Below are positions 1 through 9,603 of a DNA stretch of 64,000 nucleotides, in pieces. Within the stretch, counting starts at the first letter, position 1. Every line of letters starts with the position of its first letter. Position numbers and translations under genes: made by a program. The notes under the pieces are model-generated. The model was not told the origin of the DNA, did not search any database, and worked only from the letters and a program-made list of their open reading frames with translations. Origin of the DNA: Thomasclavelia cocleata (lineage in GTDB: Bacteria; Bacillota_I; Bacilli_A; Erysipelotrichales; Coprobacillaceae); contig NZ_FOIN01000006.1 in assembly GCF_900102365.1 (NCBI RefSeq), forward strand, positions 36,168 through 100,167, written 5' to 3'.

Positions 1-1194
1 AATGATGCCAAAAAGGGTGATGGAATTCTAACGCAGGATCAAATTGATAATTATTTGTCTAATTATGATTTGAATGATGAGCTTGCAGAAGAATTATTAG
101 AGTTTATAGGGAATAATGATATTATTATTTCGGATGATGGATTAGATGATTTGGATGTTGAAGATGATTTATTATTAACTGGGGTACCAGCTGACTTAGA
201 TATGGACCTTGATTTAGATGATGATCTAGGTTTAGATGATGATACTCCTGATTTAGATTTTGCTGGTGATTTCGATATGATGACTGGAGATACACTTCAT
301 ATGTATCAAGTTGCAGATGCTGATGCTGAATTGGATCAAAATCAATTAGGCAGCAATGTTAAAATTAATGATCCTGTAAAGATGTATCTTAAAGAGATTG
401 GTAGAGTTGAGTTATTATCACATGATGAGGAGATTGATTTAGCTAAAAAAATCTTAGAAGGTGATGAAATTGCTAAAAAGGAACTTGCTGCTGCTAATTT
501 ACGTTTAGTTGTATCAATTGCAAAAAGATATGTTGGTCGGGGAATGTTATTTTTAGATTTGATTCAAGAAGGAAATATGGGGCTGATCAAAGCGGTTGAA
601 AAATTTGATTACACTAAAGGATTTAAGTTTTCAACATATGCTACCTGGTGGATTCGTCAGGCAATTACTAGAGCTATTGCTGATCAGGCTAGAACAATAC
701 GTATTCCAGTACATATGGTAGAAACAATTAATAAATTAACTAGAATACAACGTCAGTTAATACAAGAATTAGGTCGTGAACCAAGTGCTGAAGAGATTGC
801 TGAAAAAATGGATGGGATGACACCTGAAAAGGTTCGTGAAATTCAAAAGATTTCTTTAGAACCAGTTTCTTTAGAAACACCAATTGGTGAAGAAGATGAT
901 TCTCATTTAGGGGATTTTATTGAAGATGAAGGAGCAATGTCTCCAGATGATTATGCTGCAAATGAACTACTTAAAGATGAGTTAAATGAAGTTTTATTAG
1001 AACTTACAGATCGTGAAGAAAAAGTATTACGTTTAAGATTTGGATTAGATGATGGACGAACTAGAACATTAGAAGAAGTAGGTAAAGAATTTAGTGTAAC
1101 TAGGGAAAGAATTCGTCAAATTGAAGCTAAAGCATTACGTAAATTAAAACATCCTTCACGTTCAAAGAGGTTAAAGGATTTCTTGGATCGTTAG
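1..1194 (+). CDS. rpoD: Primary RNA polymerase sigma factor (RpoD/SigA), 5' end outside the window
   Basis: Housekeeping sigma-70 subunit that directs RNA polymerase to -35/-10 promoters. The reading frame is open from base 1, so the gene starts upstream and the TTG at 55 is not its start; region 1.1 is already under way at base 1. Region 1.2 ([12 protein letters not shown]) begins near nt 367, region 2 with [14 protein letters not shown] near nt 637, and region 4.2 ([20 protein letters not shown]) ends the protein. Between regions 1.1 and 1.2, about nt 115-300, lies a strongly acidic Asp/Leu-rich linker, longer and more acidic than I expect for SigA. The stop abuts the trmK start. Identity is certain from full regions 1.2-4.2. 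Confidence 0.97.
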   Translation, partial: NDAKKGDGILTQDQIDNYLSNYDLNDELAEELLEFIGNNDIIISDDGLDDLDVEDDLLLTGVPADLDMDLDLDDDLGLDDDTPDLDFAGDFDMMTGDTLHMYQVADADAELDQNQLGSNVKINDPVKMYLKEIGRVELLSHDEEIDLAKKILEGDEIAKKELAAANLRLVVSIAKRYVGRGMLFLDLIQEGNMGLIKAVEKFDYTKGFKFSTYATWWIRQAITRAIADQARTIRIPVHMVETINKLTRIQRQLIQELGREPSAEEIAEKMDGMTPEKVREIQKISLEPVSLETPIGEEDDSHLGDFIEDEGAMSPDDYAANELLKDELNEVLLELTDREEKVLRLRFGLDDGRTRTLEEVGKEFSVTRERIRQIEAKALRKLKHPSRSKRLKDFLDR

Positions 1195-1887
1195 ATGAAA
1201 CTATCAAAAAGATTACAGTTAATTGCAGATGTAATCATAAAATATAAACAAGGAAGTATTTTAGCAGATATTGGAACAGATCATGGCTATTTACCTTGTT
1301 ATTTAGTTGAAAATAAAGTTATAACAAAGGCATATGCTTGTGATGTAGCTAAAGGACCACTAGATTCTTCTAAAGAAACGATAAAACAATATAAGTTAGA
1401 TAATCAGGTTTTTCCATTATTAGGGAGTGGATTAAATCCTATTCTAAAGCGTCAGGTTGATATGATTAGTATTGCAGGAATGGGAGCATATTTAATTTGT
1501 GAAATACTTGATGAGCATCGTGAATATTTAAGAAATATCGAAGTGATGTTTTTACAAGCTAATACTAATAATGATCATTTAAGAAAATATTTATTTGCTA
1601 ATGACTGGATCATAATTGATGAACAGATGGTCAAAGATAGTGGGCATATATATGAAGTAATGGTTGTTACAGCTAGGAAAAATAAAGCTATTACTTATAG
1701 TCAAAGAGATGAAGAATTTGGTCCGATTTTGATTAATAATCAAACACCATTATTTAAAGAAAAATGGAAAAAACAATATTTTGTATATAAAAAAATTCAA
1801 AATACATTATCCCAGGATCATCCACGTTATCATGAAATAAATGCTAAAATGAAAATGATCAAAGAGGTACTACATGAAAGCTTATGA
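1195..1887 (+). CDS. trmK: tRNA (adenine-N1)-methyltransferase TrmK
   Basis: SAM-dependent methyltransferase of the TrmK (YqfN) family, which makes m1A22 in tRNA. The SAM-binding motif I (LADIGTDHGYLP) lies near residues 23-34, and a C-terminal helical region follows the Rossmann domain. The length of 230 aa is usual. The ATG directly follows the rpoD stop, and the 3' end overlaps the next gene by 14 bp, so the three genes are probably co-transcribed. The order sigA-trmK-yqfO is what I know from Bacillus, which supports the name. Confidence 0.9.
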   Translation: MKLSKRLQLIADVIIKYKQGSILADIGTDHGYLPCYLVENKVITKAYACDVAKGPLDSSKETIKQYKLDNQVFPLLGSGLNPILKRQVDMISIAGMGAYLICEILDEHREYLRNIEVMFLQANTNNDHLRKYLFANDWIIIDEQMVKDSGHIYEVMVVTARKNKAITYSQRDEEFGPILINNQTPLFKEKWKKQYFVYKKIQNTLSQDHPRYHEINAKMKMIKEVLHESL

Positions 1888-2623
1888 AATAATTAATTAT
1901 TTAGAAAAATATTTTCCTTTGAATTTACAGCAGCCATGGGATAAGTGTGGTATGCAAATTGGAGATGTAAATCAAGAAATAAATCGTGTCATGGTTTCGT
2001 TAAATGCAGATTTACAAAGTTTACAATTAGCTATAGAAAAGGATTGTCAGATGTTAATAACACATCATCCTTTTTTTTTAGAAAAGATTGATAATTTAAG
2101 TTTTGATAATCATCATGGCAAGTTTGTTAAATTGTCAATAATAAATAATATAGTTGTTTATAGTTTACATACATGTTTAGACCAAGGTAAAAATGGTATT
2201 TCAATGAATGACTGGTTAATTAATGAATTAGATGTTCATGATGTAAAGTGTTATGATGATATTCAGGTTGGAAAGCAGGCTGTTTTAAATAAGCCTTGTT
2301 TAACTAGTGAACTAGTAGATAGAATTAAAAAAATATTTAATCTACCTGTTAAATATGCAGGTAAAGAAAAAATAATTAAAACTATTGCTATTTGCGGTGG
2401 TAGTGGTAGTGATGATTTAGAATATTTAGCTGGCAAAGTAGATGCTTATATTACAGGTGATACTAAGCATCGTCATGCAAAATATGCTTATGATCATAAC
2501 ATTGTGTTAATTGATGTACCACATCACATTGAGGTAATAATGGAAAATAAGGTGAAAGATTTATTGAAAGATAAAGATGTGGATGTTATTACTTCAAATT
2601 TAAAAGACTATTATATATATTAG
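1874..2623 (+). CDS. Nif3-like dinuclear metal centre protein (DUF34, YqfO family)
   Basis: Member of the widespread Nif3/DUF34 family, with a dinuclear metal site and no settled function. Visible metal-ligand motifs are THHPFF near residue 63 and a C-terminal GDTKHRHA followed by VPHHIEV. At 249 aa it is the short form and lacks the central PII-like insert of B. subtilis YqfO. The ATG at 1874 follows AAAGAGGT and overlaps the trmK 3' end. A hairpin terminator follows immediately, so this closes the rpoD-trmK-yqfO operon. Confidence 0.87.
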   Translation: MKAYEIINYLEKYFPLNLQQPWDKCGMQIGDVNQEINRVMVSLNADLQSLQLAIEKDCQMLITHHPFFLEKIDNLSFDNHHGKFVKLSIINNIVVYSLHTCLDQGKNGISMNDWLINELDVHDVKCYDDIQVGKQAVLNKPCLTSELVDRIKKIFNLPVKYAGKEKIIKTIAICGGSGSDDLEYLAGKVDAYITGDTKHRHAKYAYDHNIVLIDVPHHIEVIMENKVKDLLKDKDVDVITSNLKDYYIY

Positions 2624-2648
2624 ACAGTTTGATAAGCTGTCTTTTATT
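2622..2648 (+). terminator. Rho-independent terminator after the rpoD-trmK-yqfO operon
   Basis: AGACAG and CTGTCT form a six-pair stem around a TTTGATAAG loop, followed by TTTTATTG. It overlaps the yqfO stop codon. Confidence 0.75.
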
Positions 2649-2695
2649 GTTATGATAACTTATTGATTTTTATCTGGATAATTAGTTTTTATTTT

Positions 2696-3250
2696 GTACG
2701 TATATCTGGCTGGTGAAAATCCAATCGCAGATAATTACTGTCAAACATAGTGAATCATAAGTCGTTAACAGTGATGCTATGGTTGGGAAGTGGTGTAGTA
2801 AGTTTTTTGAGATTACGAACAGAAATTTGATATAAGGCTAAATGGTGGATAATGTAGTACATCAAACTGAAATCCAAGGTCAAAGAAGGTTGTCACAAGA
2901 AGTCGGTTTGAGGCATATATAGTAGATATATCACTAATAGTGAAGAGTTTAATGTTTATATGGTGTAGCTCACTATGTGTAATATTTAGCCAGTTTGAAA
3001 TCAAGAATAATTTTATAATTAATAACTGTAATCTTGTGGGAAAGTAGAGTATAAAGCAACAACATAAAATTAATTGAAGTGATTTTAAGAGATGAAAATT
3101 TTAATGAAGCAACAGAAAAATTAAAAGTAATAAAGGTGTAGCTAGAGTCAATAATAAGATAACAGCGAACAAAATTGATAAATATTTTATAGCTAATAAA
3201 GAGAAGATAAAACAGGAAATAATAGAAAATAAATATAAACTCTACATTCA
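2696..3250 (+). mobile_element. Decayed group II intron with remnant of its reverse transcriptase/maturase ORF
   Basis: The 5' part starts with GTACG (group II introns start GTGYG) and continues with domain-I-like elements: CTGGTGAAAATCCA at about 2708, AAGTCGTTAAC and GGTTGGGAAGTGGTG at about 2780, and TTTGATATAAGGC at about 2828, close to GATATAAGG of known introns. From about 3070 one frame reads LIEVILRDENFNEATEKLKV, a second frame continues NKGVARVNNKITANKIDKYF and then KEKIKQEIIENKYK. This is the usual start of LtrA-type proteins (a helix, then NKG...GVD, then IK..I..G.Y). A frameshift at about 3130 and loss of everything after the N-terminus show a fossil. No intact gene exists between 2650 and 3425. 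Domains V/VI were not found. Confidence 0.6.
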
Positions 3251-3425
3251 TGATGAAATAAATACATTGTATATGTCTAAGATTTTGATTTGAAACTTAT
3301 TTTTAATTAGTTAGTTTTTATTTTACGATATTTTTTTAAAATGGTTCTAATTATTTTGAAAAGTGTTATAATAATAATGTAATTATAATTTATTTTGAAG
3401 AAAATATGCAAAATGAGGTGAAAAT

Positions 3426-4745
3426 ATGTTGTTAGAATTTAAGACAGAGAATTTTAAGTCATTTTTAGACGAAATGGATTTTTTAATGACACCTGCTCCT
3501 AAACAAAAAGATTTAGAATACAGTATTTTAGAACATAAAATAGGAAAAAAAACTTATAAAGGATTGTGTTCAGCAATTATTTATGGATCTAATGCATCAG
3601 GTAAAACAAATATTATTTGTGCAATGGATGTATTTAAAGAAATTATATTAAAAGGAAATATTAGAAATTCTGATGAGATGAGATCACCAAATATTTCAGA
3701 GCGAAAGTTAGAACTAATTCCTAATAATTTAAATAAATTACCCAAACCCACAAAGTTTTATATTCGATTTGTAGAACAGGATTTATTAGTTGAATATGAA
3801 TTAATTATTGATTTAGGGTTGTTTTTAGATAAAAGTTATCAAAGAAAGATAAAATTTGAAAAGTTAACAATTAATAATAAAACTATTTTTGAAAGAACAG
3901 AAAATATAGATTTTTTTGATCTTAAGGTTATTGAACAATATTTAATAAAAGAATTTAGAAAGAATGAAGATAGTGCAAAAGCTTTAGCTAGAAACAATTT
4001 AAATCCTACTGAACTATTTTTGACTAATGGTTTTAAAATGATGTTTAGTTCTAAATTAGTTTCTTTTATTTTAGAATGGTTTGAGGAAAAGTTTATTGTT
4101 ATATATAGGGCAGATGCCACAGAAATAAAAAGTAAATTGGATAATTCAAAAGGTGGAACTGTTTTTGTAGAACATACAATTAATGAAGCTGCTAAGTTAT
4201 TTGGAATTAATTCAAATGCACTAGGTTATGTTGTACCAAAAGATGGAGGGGAAGTACAATTATGCTCAATATTTAAAGATAATGGTATTGCGATTCCTGC
4301 AAAATATTTTGAATCTTATGGGACAGTTCGCTTTATAAATATGTTTCCACTTATTTTAAAAGCATTAGTAGAAGGTTTGGTTTTAGTTTTAGATGAATTT
4401 GATGCTAACATACATCCTATGGCATTAATGAATATTATTAATATTTTTCATGATGACGATATTAACAAAAAGAATGCACAATTGATATTCAATACACATA
4501 ATCCAATTTTCTTAAATGCAAATATTGTAAGAAGAGATGAGATAAAGTTTGTTGAAAGGGATGATAATACGCATCTAAGTACGCATTATTCGTTGTCTGA
4601 TTTTAAAACAGCTGGTCATAGAGGTGTGAGAAAAGCTGATGACTATATGAAACATTATTTTTTAGGAAGATATGGAGCTGTTAAAGATATAGATTTTTAT
4701 GAGCTGTTAGAAAAATTTATAAATGATATCTCAGAGGTTGAATAA
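3426..4745 (+). CDS. AAA/ABC-type ATPase, RloA/AbiL-like, predicted phage defence
   Basis: ATPase of the AAA_15/AAA_21 group. It begins with LLEFKTENFKSF, typical of this OLD/RecF-like class. Walker A (GSNASGKT) lies at residues 54-61 and Walker B (LVLVLDEFDANIHP) near 319-332, with FNTHNPIF after it as the switch histidine region. The gene is preceded by GAGGTGAAAAT. One base separates its stop from an RloB-like Toprim gene, the two-gene arrangement of AbiL and other ATPase-Toprim abortive infection systems. It sits beside an intron fossil inside an otherwise conserved housekeeping block, which suggests acquisition by transfer. The defence role is inferred from family and pairing. Confidence 0.8.
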   Translation: MLLEFKTENFKSFLDEMDFLMTPAPKQKDLEYSILEHKIGKKTYKGLCSAIIYGSNASGKTNIICAMDVFKEIILKGNIRNSDEMRSPNISERKLELIPNNLNKLPKPTKFYIRFVEQDLLVEYELIIDLGLFLDKSYQRKIKFEKLTINNKTIFERTENIDFFDLKVIEQYLIKEFRKNEDSAKALARNNLNPTELFLTNGFKMMFSSKLVSFILEWFEEKFIVIYRADATEIKSKLDNSKGGTVFVEHTINEAAKLFGINSNALGYVVPKDGGEVQLCSIFKDNGIAIPAKYFESYGTVRFINMFPLILKALVEGLVLVLDEFDANIHPMALMNIINIFHDDDINKKNAQLIFNTHNPIFLNANIVRRDEIKFVERDDNTHLSTHYSLSDFKTAGHRGVRKADDYMKHYFLGRYGAVKDIDFYELLEKFINDISEVE

Positions 4746-4746
4746 T

Positions 4747-5394
4747 ATGTTTAAAAAGGAATGTAGAATATATTATTTTTCTGTGGAAGGAGAAACTGAA
4801 AAATGGTATTTAGAATGGTTGCAAGGACAAATAAACAGTAATGAAAATGCTAGATATAATGTGAAGTTTATTCTTAAAGTAGAAAAAAATCCTAAAAAAA
4901 TGATAAAAAAGATAAATGTATTAAGTGATATAGAAATATTACATGTATTTGATTTTGAAGAACTACAGAATGAAATGTCTTTTCAAAGAACGTTATCAGT
5001 TATGAAAGAAGCTTCAAAACTTAAAAAGAAAGTTAAGTATGTACTAGGATACTGTAATTATACATTTGATTTATGGATAATTTTGCATAAAAAATGTGCT
5101 ATGGAGAATAGAAGTCATAGGAGGAACTATTTAAATGATATTAATCGTTGCTATAGTAAATCCTTTGAATCAATGTTAGAGTATAAAGAGGAGGCTAATT
5201 TTAAAAGAATATTAAACTCTCTTACAATAAATGATGTTTTATATGCAATTCAAAATGCAGAAAGAATTTGTGAGAAAAATGAAATAATATATCAAAAAAT
5301 TAAATATAGTAGTTATGAATATTATAAAGAAAATCCATCATTAAATTTGCATGAATATATAAAAGATATATTACAAACAGTCAATATATGTTAG
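4747..5394 (+). CDS. RloB-like Toprim-domain protein, partner of the upstream ATPase
   Basis: The 215-residue product starts at the ATG after the ATPase stop; an upstream in-frame ATG at 4723 would overlap it. The N-terminus reads FSVEGETEKWYLEWL (Glu14 begins the acidic VEGxTE Toprim motif), and FDFEE near residue 70 would be the second acidic cluster. The C-terminal NPSLNLHEYI also recalls RloB proteins. These proteins are predicted to cut or bind nucleic acid when their ATPase partner senses phage. The pair forms a two-gene operon closed by a strong terminator. Confidence 0.78.
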   Translation: MFKKECRIYYFSVEGETEKWYLEWLQGQINSNENARYNVKFILKVEKNPKKMIKKINVLSDIEILHVFDFEELQNEMSFQRTLSVMKEASKLKKKVKYVLGYCNYTFDLWIILHKKCAMENRSHRRNYLNDINRCYSKSFESMLEYKEEANFKRILNSLTINDVLYAIQNAERICEKNEIIYQKIKYSSYEYYKENPSLNLHEYIKDILQTVNIC

Positions 5395-5408
5395 TAAAAA
5401 ATTAATTC

Positions 5409-5436
5409 AAAGCAGATCGAAAGATTTGCTTTTTTG
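5409..5436 (+). terminator. Terminator of the RloA/RloB pair
   Basis: AAAGCAGATC and GATTTGCTTT pair over ten positions around a GAAA tetraloop, followed by a T run. Confidence 0.85.
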
Positions 5437-5588
5437 TTGTTTAGAAATTCATTAATCGTAGATTATTTTACCTTATTATAACTTATTAAAAAGCTGTCCT
5501 TGTTTTTACTTTGACAGATGTCAAAATTGAAAGATTTAATTAAATTTAGAGATTCACCAAAAATATTAGAGTTTTTATTTTTAAATTA

Positions 5589-5612
5589 AAATCCCCATTA
5601 ATAGGGGATTTA
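5589..5612 (-). terminator. Terminator downstream of ispH
   Basis: Read on the minus strand, AAATCCCC, a short loop and GGGGATTT form an eight-pair stem followed by a T-rich tail. It overlaps the ispH stop codon. The 150 bases between it and the RloB terminator hold no gene. Confidence 0.75.
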
Positions 5613-6521
5613 TAGAATTTTATTTAAATCTATATTTGGTTTAATATATGTTGAAGTATCATGATAGTTAAATTGTTTTAAATAGTTGATTACTTGATTT
5701 GTTAAATAGGTTGGAGTGGATGCTCCAGAACTAACTGCTGCAACTTTTTTATCTTTTAACATTTCTAAAGTAATATCATTTACACTCTCAATCATATAAG
5801 TAGTTTTATTAGCTTTATTAGAAGATATACTTGCTAACTTTTGTGTATTATTAGAATGAGGATCACCGACAATGAAGACAACATCTACATCATCATTGAT
5901 TTTAGCAATAGCTTCTTGTCTGATTGTTGTTGCTTGGCATGTTTCTTTAGCAATAGTTATATTTTTAAGTACAGTTTTAGCATATTCGCATAAATCATAT
6001 ACATCATATAGAGACATTGTAGTTTGATTTGTTATAACATAAACTAAATTTGGATTTAAGTTATCAATATCTTTTTTTGTTTCAATTAAATGAATATGTT
6101 TAGAATCAATAGATAAAGCTCCCTCAGATTCAGGGTGACCACTTTTTCCTATATATAGAATCTCTATTTTTTTATCCAAATATCTTTTTATTAAATCATG
6201 TGTTTTAATAACATCTGGACAAGTAGCATCAATTACATTTAGATTTTTCTTTCGAGCTTTGTTAATTACTTGTTCACTTGCACCATGAGCAGTGATAATT
6301 ACAGTTCCTTGATCAACTAAGTCAAGGAGTTCTTCACGTGAAGCTCCTTTTTTATCAATAGTTTTAATGCCTAAATTTTCTAAAGCATCAACAATATATT
6401 GATTATGCACAATCATTCCTAAAATATAGATATCATCTTGATATGCTTGTTTTTTAGCAATTTCGATAGCTTGGATAACACCTTTACAATAACCTCGAGG
6501 AATAACTTGATAAACTTTCAT
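5610..6521 (-). CDS. ispH: 4-hydroxy-3-methylbut-2-enyl diphosphate reductase IspH
   Basis: Last enzyme of the MEP isoprenoid pathway; it reduces HMBPP to IPP and DMAPP with an iron-sulfur cluster. The three cluster cysteines are visible in PRGYCKGV (Cys12), IDATCPDV and KETCQATT, together with TAHGAS and the GDPHSNNT substrate motif. The 303 aa length fits the short IspH class. The start is preceded by GAGGTGATTTT on the minus strand. ispG, the preceding pathway enzyme, is at 9.6-10.7 kb in the same orientation. Confidence 0.95.
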   Translation of the reverse strand: MKVYQVIPRGYCKGVIQAIEIAKKQAYQDDIYILGMIVHNQYIVDALENLGIKTIDKKGASREELLDLVDQGTVIITAHGASEQVINKARKKNLNVIDATCPDVIKTHDLIKRYLDKKIEILYIGKSGHPESEGALSIDSKHIHLIETKKDIDNLNPNLVYVITNQTTMSLYDVYDLCEYAKTVLKNITIAKETCQATTIRQEAIAKINDDVDVVFIVGDPHSNNTQKLASISSNKANKTTYMIESVNDITLEMLKDKKVAAVSSGASTPTYLTNQVINYLKQFNYHDTSTYIKPNIDLNKIL

Positions 6522-6536
6522 AAAATCACCTCAAAG

Positions 6537-6887
6537 CTATTGTATCATATTTTCAAATTCTACGTCATCATTAGTAGTATTTTTTGTTTGATTTTCATTG
6601 ATTGGAGTGATATTTTGTTCTACTTCGTCAAAATTAATATCATTAATATGATTTACTGCCTGAATGACACGAAATGCGTTTTTTGTATTATTAATAATAG
6701 GACGAATTTGATAAATTAATGGTATTACTTGATTAATTGTATAAATAGTTTTTGAAGCATAGTGTATAGATTTTCTCAAATTCATTTTAGTTTTCATTTT
6801 GCGGTCAAGTGGATTTATTTGATTCATAGAATAGATTTGTGGATTAAAATTATCGTAGTAGAAATTTTCATCATAGAATGGGTTCAT
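6537..6887 (-). CDS. Small YqfQ/VrrA-like protein (positional homologue)
   Basis: 116 aa, rich in Asn, Ile and Tyr, with no catalytic motif. The segment from about residue 45 to 80 (INQVIPLIYQIRPIINNTKN) resembles the conserved core of Bacillus YqfQ/VrrA proteins as I remember it. It lies between ispH and cshB, exactly where yqfQ lies in Bacillus. A good Shine-Dalgarno (AAAGGAGGGATAAC on the minus strand) precedes the ATG, and ispH follows 15 bp downstream, so the two are probably co-transcribed. YqfQ has been linked to the spore coat, but a coat role here is only inference. Confidence 0.6.
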   Translation of the reverse strand: MNPFYDENFYYDNFNPQIYSMNQINPLDRKMKTKMNLRKSIHYASKTIYTINQVIPLIYQIRPIINNTKNAFRVIQAVNHINDINFDEVEQNITPINENQTKNTTNDDVEFENMIQ

Positions 6888-7078
6888 GTTATCCCTCCTT
6901 TAATATATATTATGTAATATTTTTTTATTTGTGCATATCAACAAATATCTGTAAATTAGGTATTTTTTTCTTTAAATATATCAAAATACATAAAGAGAGA
7001 ATTATAAACAAATTTATTTGCTTTTTAGTGTTGTTGTGATAAAATTAATTGAATTTATCAAAGAAAAGGAGGAAAAAG

Positions 7079-8449
7079 ATGAATAAATTTGAAAATTATA
7101 AATTTCAAGAATTTTGTTATCAAACAATTAACGAGCTAGGTTTCACTAAACCAACACCAATTCAGGAAAAAGTAATTCCTTTAGTATATAAAAATAATGA
7201 TATAATTGGTATTTCGCAAACAGGAACTGGTAAAACACATGCATTTTTATTACCAATTATAGATCGTATAAATACTGATGATGATTCTGTTCAAGCAGTA
7301 ATTACTGCTCCAACTAGAGAATTAGCAACACAAATTTATAATAATGCTAAGTTGTTTATTAAATATAATAAAGATATTAGAGTATCTTTAATTATTGGAG
7401 GTAGTGATCGTCAAAAAGCAGTTAATAAATTATCAACCCAGCCACATATCGTTATTGGTACACCTGGTAGAATTAAAGATTTATCTTTAGATGAACAAGC
7501 TTTAAAAATAACTACAGCATCTATTTTTGTTATTGATGAAGCCGATATGACATTAGAGTTTGGATATTTAGAGGATATTGATGCAGTTGCAGGTAAAATG
7601 AAAGATGATTTAAGAATGATGGTTTTTTCTGCAACAATTCCCCAGATGCTTAGACCATTTTTAAAGAAATATATGAAGACACCAGTAATAATAGAAATTG
7701 ATGATGATAAAGTTACTACTGATAATGTTGAACATATTTTGTTAGCAACAAAACATCAAAATCGTTATGAAGTTTTAAAGAAGATAATGATGATTATTGA
7801 TCCATATATTTGTATTATTTTTGCAAATAAACGTGATGAAGTTGCTAGAATTACTAAAAAATTGCGTGAAGAAGGATTTAAAGTTGGTGAAATTCATGGA
7901 GACTTAGAGCCTCGTGAACGTAAACAAATGATGCGTAGAATCCATAATAATGAATATCAATATATAGTTGCTACAGATATTGCAGCTAGAGGTATTGATA
8001 TAGATGGGGTTTCTCATGTTATAAATATGGAACTTCCTAAAGAAGCTGATTTCTATATTCATCGTAGTGGTCGTAGTGGACGTGGAAATTATATGGGAAT
8101 TTGTTATAGTATGTATGACAGTGCTGATGAAGATAATTTAAGGATTTTAGAGAGAAAAGGTATCTCTTTTAAGAATATGACAGTTAAAAATAATCAATTT
8201 GTAGATTTAGGGGAACGTCTAAAAAGAACTAAACGTCCTAAGCAGCAAACTGAATTAGAAAAAAAGGTTCAAAGTATTATTAGAAGACCAAAAAAAGTTA
8301 AACCAGGTTATAAGAAAAAAAGAAAACGTGAAGTTGAACAGGTAGTTCGAAAACAAAAGCGTCAAATGATTCAAGATGATATCAGACGCCAAAAAAAGGA
8401 ACGGGCAAGAGCAGCTCAACGTGAAAAAAGAAATGGAGTAGAAGATTAA
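7079..8449 (+). CDS. cshB: DEAD-box ATP-dependent RNA helicase, CshB-like
   Basis: RNA helicase with all core motifs: the Q motif region FTKPTPIQE, motif I SQTGTGKT, motif II DEAD, motif III SAT and motif [12 protein letters not shown] basic Lys/Arg-rich tail of about 80 residues follows, probably RNA-binding. The ATG at 7079 is preferred over 7049 because AAAGGAGGAAAAAG sits just before it. The stop overlaps the nfo start (TAATG). CshB identity rests on the ispH-yqfQ-cshB-nfo order; in Bacillus CshB works in cold adaptation and RNA remodelling. Confidence 0.93.
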   Translation: MNKFENYKFQEFCYQTINELGFTKPTPIQEKVIPLVYKNNDIIGISQTGTGKTHAFLLPIIDRINTDDDSVQAVITAPTRELATQIYNNAKLFIKYNKDIRVSLIIGGSDRQKAVNKLSTQPHIVIGTPGRIKDLSLDEQALKITTASIFVIDEADMTLEFGYLEDIDAVAGKMKDDLRMMVFSATIPQMLRPFLKKYMKTPVIIEIDDDKVTTDNVEHILLATKHQNRYEVLKKIMMIIDPYICIIFANKRDEVARITKKLREEGFKVGEIHGDLEPRERKQMMRRIHNNEYQYIVATDIAARGIDIDGVSHVINMELPKEADFYIHRSGRSGRGNYMGICYSMYDSADEDNLRILERKGISFKNMTVKNNQFVDLGERLKRTKRPKQQTELEKKVQSIIRRPKKVKPGYKKKRKREVEQVVRKQKRQMIQDDIRRQKKERARAAQREKRNGVED

Positions 8450-9309
8450 TGATAATTGGAAGTCATGTATCAATGTCTGGTAAAGAGATGTTATTAGGAT
8501 CAGTTAAAGAAGCCTTGTCATATCAGGCTAATACATTTATGTTTTATACTGGCGCCCCCCAAAATACAGCTCGTAAACCTATAGAACAATTAAGAGCTGA
8601 CGAAGCTAAAGTGTTAATGAAAGAAAATGGTATAGATATTAATAATGTTGTTGTCCATGCACCATATATTATTAATTTAGCAAATACTACAAAACCAGAG
8701 ACCTTTGAATTAGCTGTAAGCTTTTTAAAACAAGAAATTGAACGTTGTAAAGCATTAGAAATGACAAAATTAGTTTTACATCCAGGGGCACATGTTGGAG
8801 CTGGAAGTCAGATTGGTTTGGATAGAATAGTTGAAGGATTAAATGAAGCGACTAAAAACTGTGGTAATGTAAAAATAGCGCTAGAAACTATGGCTGGTAA
8901 AGGTTCAGAATGTGGACGATCATTTGATGAAATCAAATATATTATTGATCATGTTGATAATAATGATTGTTTAGGAGTATGTTTAGATACTTGTCATTTA
9001 CATGATGCTGGCTATGATTTAGCTAAGTTTGATGATATTTTAGCTGAATTTGATCAAAAAATAGGTTTGGAACGTTTATTAGTTGTTCATGTTAATGATT
9101 CTAAAAATGAATGTGGGGCTAGCAAAGATCGGCATGAAAATATTGGTTATGGACACATTGGTTTCGATACATTAAATATGATTGTTCATCATGAAAAATT
9201 AAAAGATGTTCCTAAGATTTTAGAAACACCATATGTTGAAAAAATTGCTCCATATAAGGAAGAGATTGAAATGTTTAGAAATCAAATTTTTAATCCAAAT
9301 TTAAAATAA
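8449..9309 (+). CDS. nfo: Endonuclease IV (AP endonuclease, Nfo)
   Basis: Zinc-dependent AP endonuclease that nicks 5' of abasic sites in base excision repair. Metal-ligand motifs are complete: [30 protein letters not shown] and HVNDSK. Length 286 aa is standard. It is translationally coupled to cshB (stop/start overlap). A terminator follows at 9342, inside the convergent small gene. Confidence 0.96.
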   Translation: MIIGSHVSMSGKEMLLGSVKEALSYQANTFMFYTGAPQNTARKPIEQLRADEAKVLMKENGIDINNVVVHAPYIINLANTTKPETFELAVSFLKQEIERCKALEMTKLVLHPGAHVGAGSQIGLDRIVEGLNEATKNCGNVKIALETMAGKGSECGRSFDEIKYIIDHVDNNDCLGVCLDTCHLHDAGYDLAKFDDILAEFDQKIGLERLLVVHVNDSKNECGASKDRHENIGYGHIGFDTLNMIVHHEKLKDVPKILETPYVEKIAPYKEEIEMFRNQIFNPNLK

Positions 9310-9551
9310 TTAGGAAAATTAATTAAAAAAGATTTTATTTTAAGACAAGTAGAAATACTTGTCTTTTCACTTATATAATTATAAAGTACTTCGTTGTAAT
9401 GACTATCTACTAAAGCATATTGATTATTTTGAATAAGTTCATAGATAATCAATAATTGTTTTTCATCAATATCAACACCTTGTTCATATACAAGTTTTTT
9501 AAACTCTATAAAATCAAGACTAAATAAATCATCATAACTACTATTGCTCAT
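9282..9551 (-). CDS. Small DUF2624-like protein
   Basis: 89 aa, helical and acidic. The middle segment ([20 protein letters not shown]) recalls the DUF2624/YqfT family, short proteins that follow nfo in Bacillus. A strong ribosome binding site (CGGAGGGC on the minus strand) precedes the ATG. Its last 28 bp overlap the 3' end of nfo, and the nfo terminator lies inside it in antisense, so the C-terminus may be a recent extension. ispG follows 50 bp downstream in the same direction. No function is known. Confidence 0.6.
   Translation of the reverse strand: MSNSSYDDLFSLDFIEFKKLVYEQGVDIDEKQLLIIYELIQNNQYALVDSHYNEVLYNYISEKTSISTCLKIKSFLINFPNYFKFGLKI
9342..9368 (+). terminator. Terminator of the cshB-nfo operon
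   Basis: AAGACAAGTA and TACTTGTCTT form a perfect ten-pair stem with a GAAA tetraloop, then TTC. It lies within the convergent small gene on the other strand. Confidence 0.75.
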
Positions 9552-9603
9552 TATTTGCCCTCCGTATTAAATAATATGCATAAATAATAAAAGTAGCACT
9601 AGG

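Noticed and set aside
2813..3251. Two overlapping minus-strand open frames (63 and 92 codons)
   Set aside because: They lie antisense to the intron/maturase remnant, have no ribosome site and a composition typical of read-through of AT-rich DNA.
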